Part shown: in pieces, positions 54,661 to 63,577 of the stretch
Layout: the number at the start of each line of letters is the position of its first letter
Position numbering within the stretch: position 1 is the first letter of the stretch
NCBI GenBank assembly: GCA_965247255.1
Contig: CBDFGS010000012.1
Coordinates: 620,001 to 684,000, forward strand
Length of the DNA: 64,000 nt
DNA from: CBDFGS01 sp965247255
Lineage (GTDB): Bacteria; Chloroflexota; Dehalococcoidia; Lucifugimonadales; CAUZJF01
Reading direction: 5' to 3'
The notes under the pieces: generated by a model
What the model saw: only the letters and a program-made list of their open reading frames with translations
The model's database searches: none
What the model was told of the DNA's origin: nothing
Position numbers and translations under genes: made by a program

Positions 54661-55767
54661 ATGATCTACGACGGACACGCATACTGCTTTCCCAGCCCTA
54701 GCTCACATAGCGGGTCAGCGGAGGCGAAGGAGTCCCGGCGCCTGCTGCACCTCGCGATGGCCGTCCACCGTATGCAGCCGGCGTGGCGAAAGCGGGACCG
54801 CGCCCCCTCCGACAGCTTAGCGCTGGCGGACCCATCTCGCGACGGCCTCGACGCCGTCACCGAAGTCGAGGTCCGCCTGCGTGACCATGGTCGCATCGAG
54901 TGGACCGTCGAGGGTGAAGAGTACGTGAAGCAGGCGCTTCCGCCCTGGACCGTCGACTTCGCGTTCCCGCCTGAGACCCTGATCGCCGAGATGGACTACG
55001 CCGGCGTGGACAAAGCCCTGCTCCACCGGACGCCATATATGGGGATTTCCAACGAATTCATAGCCGAGTGCGTCCGCCACTTCCCCGGTCGCCTCGAAGG
55101 ACTGGCGTACATACCTGAGTGGCAGATCGAGCCCTCTCCGGATGACGCCATACGAGAGCTAGGGCACGCCATCGACGAACTTGGCCTTTCGGGGCTCCAG
55201 TTCAACCCCTACTACGGGCGTCTGTACGGCAGGGCGAGGGACTGGAACGCCCGCAGCTTCAAGCCGTTCTGGGACGCGGTCGCCACGCTCGATGTTCCGG
55301 TATTCTTCACGCTCAGCGCCGGTAGCCTCGACGCCTACGTGGAGGAGCTAAAAGCGCTCCGCACCTGGATGGACCGCTATCCCCACGTGAAGGTGGTCCA
55401 AACGCACGGCTTCAACTGGCGGCTCTTCGCCGGCCAGGATACGCTCACGGTGCCGGACGCAGTCTATGAGGCCGCTCCCATGGGCAACCCGAGATACCAC
55501 GTCCAGGTCCTCTTCGCCGTATTCCTGCAGACTCGCTGGGAGTACCCGATGCCGCAAGTACGCGCGACCCTGCACGAGATGGTGGACAGGCTGGGCGCAG
55601 ACCGCATACTCTGGGGCACCGACATTCCCATCGTTCTGCTCCATTGGACCTACCGCCAGAACCTCGACTACATACGCAACTACTGCGACTTCATGAGCCG
55701 GGCGGAAATGGAGATGGTCCTCGGAGGGAATATGTCGCGGCTCATGGGTGCGGCAGGCCCTGAGTAG
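54661..55767 (+). CDS. Amidohydrolase-2 family (ACMSD-like) metal-dependent hydrolase/decarboxylase
   Basis: A 368-aa TIM-barrel protein of amidohydrolase family 2. It begins MIYDGHAYCFPSP, where the normal HxH metal motif (D.H.H) appears as GHAYC, with the second His replaced. Later elements are LIAEMDYAGVDKALLH, GLAYIPEWQ, LSGLQFNPYYG, KVVQTHGFNWR (His ligand) and ILWGTDIPIVLLHW (catalytic Asp). The family includes aminocarboxymuconate-semialdehyde decarboxylase and related enzymes. The altered metal motif may change its metal or activity. An upstream in-frame extension to 54046 crosses a REP and is not native; GGGGAAAGAGA precedes ATG 54661. Confidence 0.85.
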   Translation: MIYDGHAYCFPSPSSHSGSAEAKESRRLLHLAMAVHRMQPAWRKRDRAPSDSLALADPSRDGLDAVTEVEVRLRDHGRIEWTVEGEEYVKQALPPWTVDFAFPPETLIAEMDYAGVDKALLHRTPYMGISNEFIAECVRHFPGRLEGLAYIPEWQIEPSPDDAIRELGHAIDELGLSGLQFNPYYGRLYGRARDWNARSFKPFWDAVATLDVPVFFTLSAGSLDAYVEELKALRTWMDRYPHVKVVQTHGFNWRLFAGQDTLTVPDAVYEAAPMGNPRYHVQVLFAVFLQTRWEYPMPQVRATLHEMVDRLGADRILWGTDIPIVLLHWTYRQNLDYIRNYCDFMSRAEMEMVLGGNMSRLMGAAGPE

Positions 55768-55927
55768 ACCGGTGGCTGGCTCATCCGCACGTGCCCGACA
55801 GACGGGTGGGGAAGTGATCGAACTGTAGGCACGCGGCGTTTGAGTTCCCTATACGATAATTCACAACGTGTACTAAGCCCGAATCCACCGAAGGACGTCC
55901 TTGGGGACAGCGCTTGAAGAAGCCAGC

Positions 55928-55993
55928 GGGTGCTCCTCTGAATCTGGGATAATGGTTTTGGAACAGAAACCCGCCCGGAAACAAGGAGCACCC
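55928..55993 (+). promoter_or_regulatory. IS1380 copy 5 leader: perfect 10-bp inverted repeat around -10, covering the SD
   Basis: Arms GGGTGCTCCT (55928-55937) and AGGAGCACCC (55984-55993), GATAAT at 55948-55953, ATG at 55999. Identical to copy 3. Confidence 0.6.
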
Positions 55994-55998
55994 AATAG

Positions 55999-57324
55999 AT
56001 GCTGCCACAGAACAAACCCGACCGTATCCGCATCCTCTTTGACGACCATCGCCTGGTGGCCAATGCCGGCCTGCTCCTGCCGGCCACCCTAGCCCGGCAC
56101 CTGGGCCTGCGGGAACTCGTCGACCATCACCTTGACCTCGGCGGAGCGCCGGGACGGGCGAACACTGGGGACAAGATGCTGACGCTGGTCGCTTCCGCGC
56201 TGGCAGGCGGCGACTGCATCGACGACGCCGATGCGCTGCGCGCTGGTGGGACGGTCGGTGTTCTAGGCTGCGTGGTCAAGGCGCCATCCACCCTGGGGAC
56301 CTTCCTGCGCAGCTTCCGGTGGGGGCATGTCCGTCAACTCGACCGCGTGAGCCGCCAGTTGTTGGCCCGGGCCTGGGCCGCTGGGGCCGGACCCGGCGAC
56401 TCGCCCCTGACCATCGACCTGGACTCGACCATCTGCGAGACCTATGGACTGGCCAAGGAGGGAGCGCGCCACCACGGCTATACCGGCGCCCGCGGCTATC
56501 ACCCGCTGCTGGCCATTGCCGCCGGCACCGGCGAGGTGCTGATGTCCCGGCTGCGCGAGGGCCGGGCCAACACCGCCCGTGGCGCCGCCCACTTCCTGCG
56601 TGAGACGGTGGGGCGGGTGCGCTACGGCGGGGCCAGGGGACAACTCACGGTGCGGGCCGACAGCGGCTTCTACGCCCACACTGTCGTTGCCGCCTGCCGG
56701 GAAATGGATGTCCGCTTCTCTATCACCATCCGCCAGCGCGCCAGGCTGCGGGATCTGATCGAGGCGATACCAGAGGAGGACTGGACTCCCATTCCCTACT
56801 GGATGGACGGCGCCGCCGATGTCGCCGAGACGACTTACACCCCGTTCCAGACCAAGCCGGACGCCGCGCCGGTGCGGCTCATTGTCCGGCGGGTGAAGCC
56901 GACGCCCGGTTCCCAGCTCGCCCTCTTCGCCAGATACAGCTATCACGCCTTCATCACCGACCGCGATGGGGAGACGCTGGAACTGGAGGCCGATCATCGC
57001 CGCCACGCCGAGGTCGAGAACGCCATACGCGACCTCAAGTACGGCGTCGGGCTGAACCACATGCCGTCGGCGCGCTTCGCCGCCAACGGCGCCTGGCTGG
57101 CGGTCCAGGTGATGGCGCATAACCTGGCCCGCTGGACGGCGCGGATTGGTCTGGGCGAGCGGACCGTGATCACCAAGACCCTCAGGCGGCGGGTCTTCGC
57201 TCTGGTGGGACGGATCACCCGCTCGGCGCGCCGCCTCACTTTGCATCTCCCCCGGCGCTGGCCTTGGGAAACCCAGTTCACTCGCGCCTTGGCCCGGCTG
57301 CAAGCCATTCCGTTCCCGGCCTGA
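55999..57324 (+). CDS. IS1380-family transposase (copy 5)
   Basis: A 441-aa intact DDE transposase with the same amino acid sequence as copy 3; the one base change I saw inside the gene (56256) is silent. Catalytic blocks are TIDLDSTICETYG, RADSGFYAHTV and AEVENAIRDLKYG. Confidence 0.95.
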   Translation: MLPQNKPDRIRILFDDHRLVANAGLLLPATLARHLGLRELVDHHLDLGGAPGRANTGDKMLTLVASALAGGDCIDDADALRAGGTVGVLGCVVKAPSTLGTFLRSFRWGHVRQLDRVSRQLLARAWAAGAGPGDSPLTIDLDSTICETYGLAKEGARHHGYTGARGYHPLLAIAAGTGEVLMSRLREGRANTARGAAHFLRETVGRVRYGGARGQLTVRADSGFYAHTVVAACREMDVRFSITIRQRARLRDLIEAIPEEDWTPIPYWMDGAADVAETTYTPFQTKPDAAPVRLIVRRVKPTPGSQLALFARYSYHAFITDRDGETLELEADHRRHAEVENAIRDLKYGVGLNHMPSARFAANGAWLAVQVMAHNLARWTARIGLGERTVITKTLRRRVFALVGRITRSARRLTLHLPRRWPWETQFTRALARLQAIPFPA

Positions 57325-57614
57325 CGGCCAGCCTGCAACTGACCCAACGTCCCCGCAATCTCGCGCCACCCCGGTCGCGAGAGTCCCCTGCTGCGTATCC
57401 TCTCGCCTTCCCGCGCATCGCAACTCCCGCATAGGGCCTTAGGGGCCCTGTGCGGCCACTGAAGACCGCCCGCCGGCCTCCCATCTACCCCAAGACCCCA
57501 GGCCATCTCCCCTGTAGCTCCCTCACCCACCCCCTTCCGCTGCCCTCACGCCGTCCATCGGTGTCCTTCGGTGGATTCGGGCTAAGACCTAGATAACCGC
57601 AGCAAGGAGTTGCG

Positions 57615-58727
57615 ATGCAGATCACCAGTCTCGAGCTCATACCGGTTTTCAGCACTCGCGAGATGGGTCGCACGAGCCCCTCGGACCCGGAAAAAGCGGT
57701 GTCACATCACGTTATCGTGCGGCTGCATACCGACGCCCGCATCACCGGCCTGGGCGAGATGTCCGACGTCGGTTTCGCGCTGACCCGGAACGCCGTAGAG
57801 ATGCTCCATGCGAGGCTCGAGAAGCTACTCGTCGGACGCGACCCGATCGACCTCACCGCCATACAGGTCGCGCTCGCGGAGCACAGCTGGGAGCATCAGG
57901 TGCTTTCGGGCGTGGACGGCGCTCTATATGACGCCGTCGGCAAGGCGCTGGACGCTCCGGTCTACGATCTTCTCGGCGGCAAATACCGCGACCGCATCCC
58001 GTTCTCCTATCCACTGGCGCGCTGTCGGACCGAGCCCGACGTCGACGCCAACCTCGGGCGTATCGAGCGCCTGTTGGACCAGGGCCACTCGACGATTCGA
58101 TACTACTTCGGCGCCGACCTCGACCTGGACGAACAGTTCCTCGGAGAGCTCCGGCGGCGGTGGGGCGACGACGTCCAGATCAACGCGCTCGACGCCAGCG
58201 GCCTGTTCGAGGTCGAGGAGGCCATCGAAGCGATTCGACGAATGGCGCCATACCGCGCCAACGTCGTCGAATCGCCTGTCAAGGGAAGAGAGCACGCACC
58301 GGTCGAGGACTTCGTCGCCGTGCGGAAGGAGGCGGTCCTCCCCATCGGAGAGCACGTCGCCGCGTTCTCCAGCGGAATCGCCGCGGAGCTGGCACGCCAC
58401 GACGCGGTGGACGTCTTCAACATCGGCGTGGGCTACGAGGGCCTCACCGCCGCCCGCAAGCTGTTCGCGCTCGCCGAGGCATTCGGCATCACCACCCTGC
58501 TGGGGAGCACCGTGGAGCTCTCCATCGGTACCGCTGCCGCCGCCCACCTGCTCGCCGCGGTCCCCAACCTGTCGCTTCCGTCCTACCCCGCAGGCCCGCT
58601 CGTCTACCACGAGCGCGTCGTCAAGGAGCCCGTGCGGTACGAAGAAGGGCACATCATCGTGCCGGACGGCCCCGGCCTCGGCGTGGAGCTCGACGAGGAG
58701 ATGCTGGCGGCGCAACGCCTGTGGTAA
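57615..58727 (+). CDS. Enolase-superfamily (MR/MLE-like) protein with altered catalytic motif
   Basis: A 370-aa enolase-superfamily protein (QITSLELIPVFST capping domain, barrel from about residue 110). The KxK position reads STIRYYFGADLD, so both lysines are missing. Metal-ligand positions read INALDASG (Asp), VVESPVKG (Glu) and PIGEHVA (Glu in place of Asp). NIGVGYEGLTAARKLFALAE and the ending IIVPDGPGLGVELDEE are typical. It is remote from the 36147 protein. Catalysis may differ or be absent. AAGGAG is five bases before the ATG. The IS1380 copy 5 inserted just upstream may have disturbed its expression. Confidence 0.8.
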   Translation: MQITSLELIPVFSTREMGRTSPSDPEKAVSHHVIVRLHTDARITGLGEMSDVGFALTRNAVEMLHARLEKLLVGRDPIDLTAIQVALAEHSWEHQVLSGVDGALYDAVGKALDAPVYDLLGGKYRDRIPFSYPLARCRTEPDVDANLGRIERLLDQGHSTIRYYFGADLDLDEQFLGELRRRWGDDVQINALDASGLFEVEEAIEAIRRMAPYRANVVESPVKGREHAPVEDFVAVRKEAVLPIGEHVAAFSSGIAAELARHDAVDVFNIGVGYEGLTAARKLFALAEAFGITTLLGSTVELSIGTAAAAHLLAAVPNLSLPSYPAGPLVYHERVVKEPVRYEEGHIIVPDGPGLGVELDEEMLAAQRLW

Positions 58728-58787
58728 AGCGCCGTAGGGCCCCCGATTGCTGCGCCCTCAGATCGCCGTCCTTACCGACGAGCGTGC

Positions 58788-59123
58788 TTACATGGGAAGC
58801 GGCAGTGACTCGTGTACCTCGATCTCGCATCCAGCCGCCCACCCAAGATGCGGATGGCCTTCTACCAACGCCTTCGCCGCTTCCATGTTCTCAGCTTGCA
58901 GAATTGAGTATCCAGTCACGTTCTTGTCGCTTGGAGAGCTTCCCGTCGGAGTGACCTTTTGTCCGCCACCGAGCGGAGTCCCCATGTCCACGAGGCCATC
59001 TCCGGCCTTCTTCGCCCACGCAAACCAGGGCTCCATCCCCTCCTGCATCTGCTCAGGAGTGGAATCCGCGATCTGTTCTAACGCCGACGCCGGTGCGTGG
59101 TAAATCACGATATACTTCTGCAT
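58788..59123 (-). CDS. YCII-related domain protein
   Basis: A 111-aa protein of the YCII/dimeric alpha-beta barrel superfamily. It begins MQKYIVIYHAPASAL, with the His-type position of the family, then MQEGMEPWFAWAKKAGDGLVD, GTPLGGG and SILQAENMEAAKALVEGHPHLGW. The last His-Pro pair is characteristic. Members are small dimeric proteins, some with dechlorinase or peroxidase-like roles; most are uncharacterised. GAGGT stands five bases before the ATG on the minus strand. It is convergent with the enolase-superfamily gene. Confidence 0.88.
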   Translation of the reverse strand: MQKYIVIYHAPASALEQIADSTPEQMQEGMEPWFAWAKKAGDGLVDMGTPLGGGQKVTPTGSSPSDKNVTGYSILQAENMEAAKALVEGHPHLGWAAGCEIEVHESLPLPM

Positions 59124-59447
59124 TCCCTACCTCGCTTACTGAGATTTGTATGGACCACCGAGCGCCCTTATCATGCCATCCGCGAAGGCGCAGGACAATG
59201 GTGTCAGCCTGATCCACCCTATGCGACATTTTTCAGTCTCGGTCCTACTATCGCTAATAGGAGCGCGGTGAGCTGGGCCCAGTAGGGACCCCCACCTTAG
59301 CCTCTTGAATAGACCCGAGAGCCTGCGTTTCGCAGATGAGTCTCCCCAAACTTGCTCTCCGACACCGATCCTTATACGCTCCCACCCGCTCGTGTCGAAA
59401 GTATTAGAGTCTCGAATTCTCCATAGCTACTTTTCTTGGACCGGCCT
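59124..59447. other. Intergenic region between YCII and LtrA genes
   Basis: About 320 bases holding the divergent promoters. No supported gene, RNA or repeat was seen. Confidence 0.35.
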
Positions 59448-60635
59448 ATGAGCAAAACTACAGAGGAGTCGCTCGCAGCTGTCGGTGTCCCCAATTCGGA
59501 GGACCGTTCGGTCAAGCCGTTCGAGCTGTTCTTCGATCTCGTTTTCGTCTACGGGTTTACGCAGGTCACGCAGCTCCTCGCGGCCGACCCGAGCTGGGCG
59601 GGGATGGGACAAGGCGTCCTGCTTCTCGCGGCCCTGTGGCTGGCCTGGTCGTCGTACGCGTGGCTGGGCACTACAATCGACTTGGATGAGGGCGCCGTGC
59701 GGCTGGCGGTGCTCGTGGCGATGGGCGGAATGCTAACGGCCGCGCTCGCTGTTCCTGACGCGTTCGGCGAGAGCGCCGTACTGTTCGCAGCGGCATACGC
59801 CTTCGTGCGTATTATGCAGGTAGTGCTGTTCGGGATCGCGGCCCGAAATATCGATGGCTTGCTGCCCGCCCTTCTTCGCTTTGCCAGGTCCGCGACCGTC
59901 GGACCCGTGCTCATCCTGGCTGGTGCAGTGTCTGAAGTCGGCCCCCTCGAAGCGTGGTGGGCGACGGCGCTCCTGCTGGAGTACGGCGCGATGCTCGTAA
60001 TGGGGATGTCCGGGTTCAGGATCGCGCCGGGTCACTTCGCTGAACGCCACGGGCTGATCTTCATCATCGCACTGGGCGAAGCCGTGATCTCGATCGGTAT
60101 CGGCGCAGCAGGCCTGGCAATCGACCGCAACGTGGTGGTCCCGGCCCTGCTTGGCCTCGCCATTATCGTGGCCATGTGGTGGACCTACTTCGATGTGAAC
60201 GCGCGTTCAGGAGAGCACCGCCTGACTTCGGTAGGTGGCGCTGACCGGGCGACGCTGGCGCGTGACGCCTACTCGTATCTCCATCTCCCGATGATTATAG
60301 GAGCGATCTTCTTTAGTCTGGGCGTCAAGAAGACCCTCGCGCACACCCACGACATCCTCGACCCGGTACCAGCCGCGGCCCTATGCGGAGGCCTCGTCCT
60401 CTACCTCCTGGGGCAAGCGGCCTTCCGCCTGAGATGCGGTGGGTCCGTGGCTTGGCCTAGGGTTCTGACTGCTCTAGCGTTGATGGTCCTGGGCGGCGTT
60501 TCGGGGCTGATCGATGCATTGACCCTGCTCTCAGCGGTGACCATCACCTTCGTAGCATTGGTCGCTTATGAGGCCGTGGCCAAGCGGGAGTCTCGACGGC
60601 AAGTCCGGTCAGGCGAAGAGCATAGCTGGATCTAG
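59448..60635 (+). CDS. ltrA: Low temperature requirement A (LtrA) family membrane protein
   Basis: A 395-aa polytopic membrane protein. The N-terminal signature VKPFELFFDLVFVYGFTQVT is diagnostic of LtrA. About 10-11 transmembrane helices follow, and the conserved ERHGLIFIIALGEAVISIG and WWTYFDVN motifs are present. Named from a Listeria locus linked to growth at low temperature; the biochemical role is unknown. ATG 59448 is preferred over an upstream in-frame TTG; SD support is poor. It is flanked by an unrelated palindrome and a convergent APH gene, so it is likely monocistronic. Confidence 0.92.
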   Translation: MSKTTEESLAAVGVPNSEDRSVKPFELFFDLVFVYGFTQVTQLLAADPSWAGMGQGVLLLAALWLAWSSYAWLGTTIDLDEGAVRLAVLVAMGGMLTAALAVPDAFGESAVLFAAAYAFVRIMQVVLFGIAARNIDGLLPALLRFARSATVGPVLILAGAVSEVGPLEAWWATALLLEYGAMLVMGMSGFRIAPGHFAERHGLIFIIALGEAVISIGIGAAGLAIDRNVVVPALLGLAIIVAMWWTYFDVNARSGEHRLTSVGGADRATLARDAYSYLHLPMIIGAIFFSLGVKKTLAHTHDILDPVPAAALCGGLVLYLLGQAAFRLRCGGSVAWPRVLTALALMVLGGVSGLIDALTLLSAVTITFVALVAYEAVAKRESRRQVRSGEEHSWI

Positions 60636-60689
60636 GTTGGCCGTCCCGATGCGCCCGCGGCTGATGTGGGTTCCAGGCTGCTGCCCTCT

Positions 60690-60708
60690 CCCCCTTTCGA
60701 AAAGGGGG
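60690..60708. repeat. Palindrome CCCCCTTT-CGA-AAAGGGGG
   Basis: A perfect 8-bp stem after the LtrA gene, followed by a G-rich and then C-rich run. A related one is at 63493-63513. It could terminate the LtrA transcript. Confidence 0.7.
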
Positions 60709-60894
60709 ACGAAGGGGGATTTCCCCCCCCGAGCAAATCCTCAGGTGGCTATACCGCCGGATGGCGTTCACGCAACATGCCATGCTGAGGCTCCGCGAAG
60801 CATCTGGGGAGGGGCCCACACAGCGCCCCGGCCACAGCGGGTGTCGTCGGCGCCGGCGGCCTCCGTCGCGTCAAGCGATACGTCCGACGTTACC

Positions 60895-61878
60895 CTAACT
60901 GACCATGTCTAGAATGCTCCGAGTCGTCCTATCGCGTAGCCCCCCGAAGAACTTCGCCCAGGCAGCGTTGCTCGATGGCAGTATTGCCGCCCCTTCGGAA
61001 GCGGTGGCATTCCACGATACCTGCAAAGCGAGCTCGTAAAAGGCCATCCTACGAGGGTCAAGGTCCTGGCGTTTGAGCTTTGCGTAGTCGCTCCCCCAGC
61101 GGGCCTTTAGCATCGTGTGCTCGGATTCCACGTCGAAGAAACTCATACCTTCGAAGTCGATAAAGGAGACCCGGTCGTCTTTGCCGACCAGGATGTGATC
61201 CGGGCCGAGCTCTCCGTGAATCAATCGGAACTCTGAGCGCGGCTCGATCCGCGACCTTAGCTGCTTCAAGGCATCCCGGATCCGATTGCCGTTTTCACGG
61301 ATTACGGAGTTGAATCTGCAGGCCAGATCAAGTTCGGCTAGTATCGGTTCTAATGTGGCGTCTTCGCATCGCATATGCACCGGGCTAGTCGTCAGAATCG
61401 ATCCCGGGTGCGACCGACGTGTGCTGTGCAGAGTCCTCATCTGGACCCTGGTTTCGTCCAGGACGGCCGCATACTTGGCCCGATCGGTGGACTTCTTGTA
61501 CTGCGAAAGATTGGGTCCGTCTATGTACTCGACGAAGGCGAAGGCAAAGCCATATCTCGTCCGGGAGTCGTCAAACAGCAATAGCTCAGGCACGCCGATT
61601 CCCTTGTCAGCAAGGAATTCGTGATTCGCGGCAAAGTACTTCGGACCATGGGGGAAAAGGTCTGGGTCGCGTTCGATCTCAGTCAAGTCCGGCGTGGCGT
61701 TGACCCAGACATGAAGAATGCAACGGGCGTCAGGGCGTCTGCTCCACACTAGATACGTCCTCTTGCCAATGCCGTCGTTCAGGTCCTCGACACGCTCCAG
61801 GTCGCTCTTCGGCCCGAAGATGGACCTCAGGTAGTGGACGATATCGCTATTGGCTATTTCGGATGGGTTGATTGTCAT
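60895..61878 (-). CDS. APH-family phosphotransferase with HGE in place of HGD
   Basis: A 327-aa protein of the APH/choline kinase fold. It has an N-lobe segment GIGKRTYLVW, then FVEYIDGPNLSQY. The catalytic loop is RLIHGELGPDHILV, where the usual His-Gly-Asp is His-Gly-Glu, and the metal-binding motif is VSFIDFEGMSFFDVESEH (Asp-Phe-Glu). The Glu may keep function, lower it, or mark a specialised subgroup. Substrate unknown. The start may be ATG 61878 or GTG 61881. It shares little with the other APH protein at 18416. It is convergent with the LtrA gene. Confidence 0.8.
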   Translation of the reverse strand: MTINPSEIANSDIVHYLRSIFGPKSDLERVEDLNDGIGKRTYLVWSRRPDARCILHVWVNATPDLTEIERDPDLFPHGPKYFAANHEFLADKGIGVPELLLFDDSRTRYGFAFAFVEYIDGPNLSQYKKSTDRAKYAAVLDETRVQMRTLHSTRRSHPGSILTTSPVHMRCEDATLEPILAELDLACRFNSVIRENGNRIRDALKQLRSRIEPRSEFRLIHGELGPDHILVGKDDRVSFIDFEGMSFFDVESEHTMLKARWGSDYAKLKRQDLDPRRMAFYELALQVSWNATASEGAAILPSSNAAWAKFFGGLRDRTTRSILDMVS

Positions 61879-62065
61879 CACCAGCTACATCAGTTCCCTG
61901 AACGACAGGTGGTCGATGGCCAGTCTATGGTCTGGAGCACGCGACGACAAGCAGCGTCTGCCCGTCTAATTCCGGTACCATGGGCCCACGGTGCTCCACG
62001 ACAAGGCAGCCCACGGTTGACACCTTGAATTAGAATTGGTGAACGAGACCGCACTGGAGAGATTC

Positions 62066-63442
62066 ATGGCCAACACAGAACTGTCCCTCATCGCCCACCT
62101 GATGCGTCGCGCCGGTTTCAGCGCGCGGCGCGATGAGCTGGAGGCCTTCGCGGCCAAGGGCTACGAGGCCGTCGTGGACGAGCTGCTCCGTCCCGAGGAC
62201 TTCCCAGACGTCGAGAAAGACATTTTGGAGCGATACAACCACGGCCGTCCGGGAGAGGGGCACTGGATGTTCCGCATGGTGAACACGGGACGCCCGCTCG
62301 TGGAGAAGATGTCGCTCTTCTGGCACCAGATCTTCGCCACGGCCGCCTTCAAGTCCGACAACCCCCAGGCGTCCCATACCCAGATCGAAATGTTCCGCGA
62401 GGTCTGCCTCTCCGACATGCGCACGATTCTTGTCGCGCTATCCAAGGACCCGGCGATGCTCTTCTGGCTGGACAACAACGAGAACCTCAAAGACGAGCCC
62501 AACGAGAACTACGGTAGGGAGCTGCTCGAGCTCTTCTCGATGGGCGTCGGCAACTATAACGAGGATGACGTCAAGGGCGCCACCATGGCGTTCACCGGCT
62601 GGTCATTCCGTACCAACATCCCCGGCAAAATCTACCCTTCCCAGTTCGTGTACCTAGAGAACGAGCACGCGGACGGGGTCAAGAGCTTCCTCGGGGAGAC
62701 TGGGAGCCTCAACGGCGAGGACATCGTGGACGTCATCGTGAAGCAGCCGGCCGCCGCGCGGTTCGTATGCAGGCACCTCTACAACTTCTTCGTGGCGGAC
62801 GAGCCGCCGGTGGCGGCATGGAACGAGACGCCCCCTCAGGAACCCGAGGCCATCGACGCCCTTGTTGCGGCGTACTTCCAGTCGGGCGGCGAGATGCGAT
62901 CGGTGCTCCGAGTCCTCTTCAACTCGGACTTCTTCAAGGATGCACGGTTCATGAAGGTCAAGAGCCCAGTGGAGCTCGTCACCGGCGTCGTCAAGCTGAC
63001 CGGCACCGCTCGTTTCCCCGACCCGAGAAACTCGGGCTACCTGGGAGGGGCCGGCTCCATGGGCCAGGCCCTCATGAACCCTCTCACGGTTGAGGGATGG
63101 CACACCGGCCAGGAGTGGATAGACGGCGGCACGCTGAACGGACGCGTCAACTTCGCCGTGGACGCTGTAAGCGATCCAGACGCCCCTGGCCTCAAGGACC
63201 TCCTCACCCGTCTCGGCGCCGGGGAGCGGCCCGTGTCGCCCGAGGAGTTCGTCGAGTTGTGTCTTGATTACGCCGGACCCCTCCCGGTGGGAGACAAGAC
63301 GAAGGAAGGCCTGCTGAACTACGCCAACGAATCGGGTGGCGAGCTTTCCTTGAACACCGATGAGGAGCGCCGGTCAGGCGAGCCGCGCGTCGCCCGAATG
63401 CTGCAGCTCATCGTCAGCGCCAAGGAGTACCAGTTCGGGTAG
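62066..63442 (+). CDS. DUF1800 family protein, intact paralog
   Basis: A 458-aa DUF1800 protein starting MANTELSLIAHLMRRAGFSA. The family blocks are VEKMSLFWHQIFATA, MLFWLDNNENLKDEPNENYG, GRELLELFSMGVGNYNEDDV, AFTGWSF and TGQEWIDGGTLNGRVNFAVD. Members are encoded widely in planctomycetes, proteobacteria and chloroflexi, often with a DUF1501 partner, and their function is unknown. There is no clear signal peptide. An upstream in-frame GTG at 62036 is possible, but GGAG before ATG 62066 and the paralog's start support 62066. The NHL gene at 63578 follows, as in the 50-47.5 kb copy of the pair. Confidence 0.9.
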   Translation: MANTELSLIAHLMRRAGFSARRDELEAFAAKGYEAVVDELLRPEDFPDVEKDILERYNHGRPGEGHWMFRMVNTGRPLVEKMSLFWHQIFATAAFKSDNPQASHTQIEMFREVCLSDMRTILVALSKDPAMLFWLDNNENLKDEPNENYGRELLELFSMGVGNYNEDDVKGATMAFTGWSFRTNIPGKIYPSQFVYLENEHADGVKSFLGETGSLNGEDIVDVIVKQPAAARFVCRHLYNFFVADEPPVAAWNETPPQEPEAIDALVAAYFQSGGEMRSVLRVLFNSDFFKDARFMKVKSPVELVTGVVKLTGTARFPDPRNSGYLGGAGSMGQALMNPLTVEGWHTGQEWIDGGTLNGRVNFAVDAVSDPDAPGLKDLLTRLGAGERPVSPEEFVELCLDYAGPLPVGDKTKEGLLNYANESGGELSLNTDEERRSGEPRVARMLQLIVSAKEYQFG

Positions 63443-63492
63443 GGGCGCTCGTTCCCCTGTCGAGTCCGCTGCCAAAAAAGCGAGGTCTCGTT

Positions 63493-63513
63493 CCCCCCTT
63501 TGGAAAAGGGGGG
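63493..63513. repeat. Palindrome CCCCCCTTT-GG-AAAAGGGGGG
   Basis: A strong stem between the DUF1800 and NHL genes followed by a second G-run. It is related to the palindrome at 60690 and is a possible attenuator or mobile palindromic repeat within the presumed operon. Confidence 0.7.
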
Positions 63514-63577
63514 CTAGGGGGGATTTCTCCCAGACTCCACCACCACTGCACTTAACCCATAAGGAGGGCGAAAAACA

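Larger units (their letters stand above)
55878..57581 (+). mobile_element. IS1380-family element, copy 5 (type shared with copy 3)
   Basis: A complete 1,704-bp element flanked by CTAAG (55873-55877 and 57582-57586). It sits in the untranslated region 33 bp before the enolase-superfamily start at 57615. Removing it would place CTATACGATAATTCACAACG, a promoter-like stretch (55850-55869), close to that gene's SD. Confidence 0.95.

Noticed and set aside
58160..58954. 264-aa and 309-aa frames overlapping the 57615 enolase-superfamily gene
   Set aside because: Alternative frames of a well-supported gene, with Arg/Ser/Pro-rich low-complexity translation.
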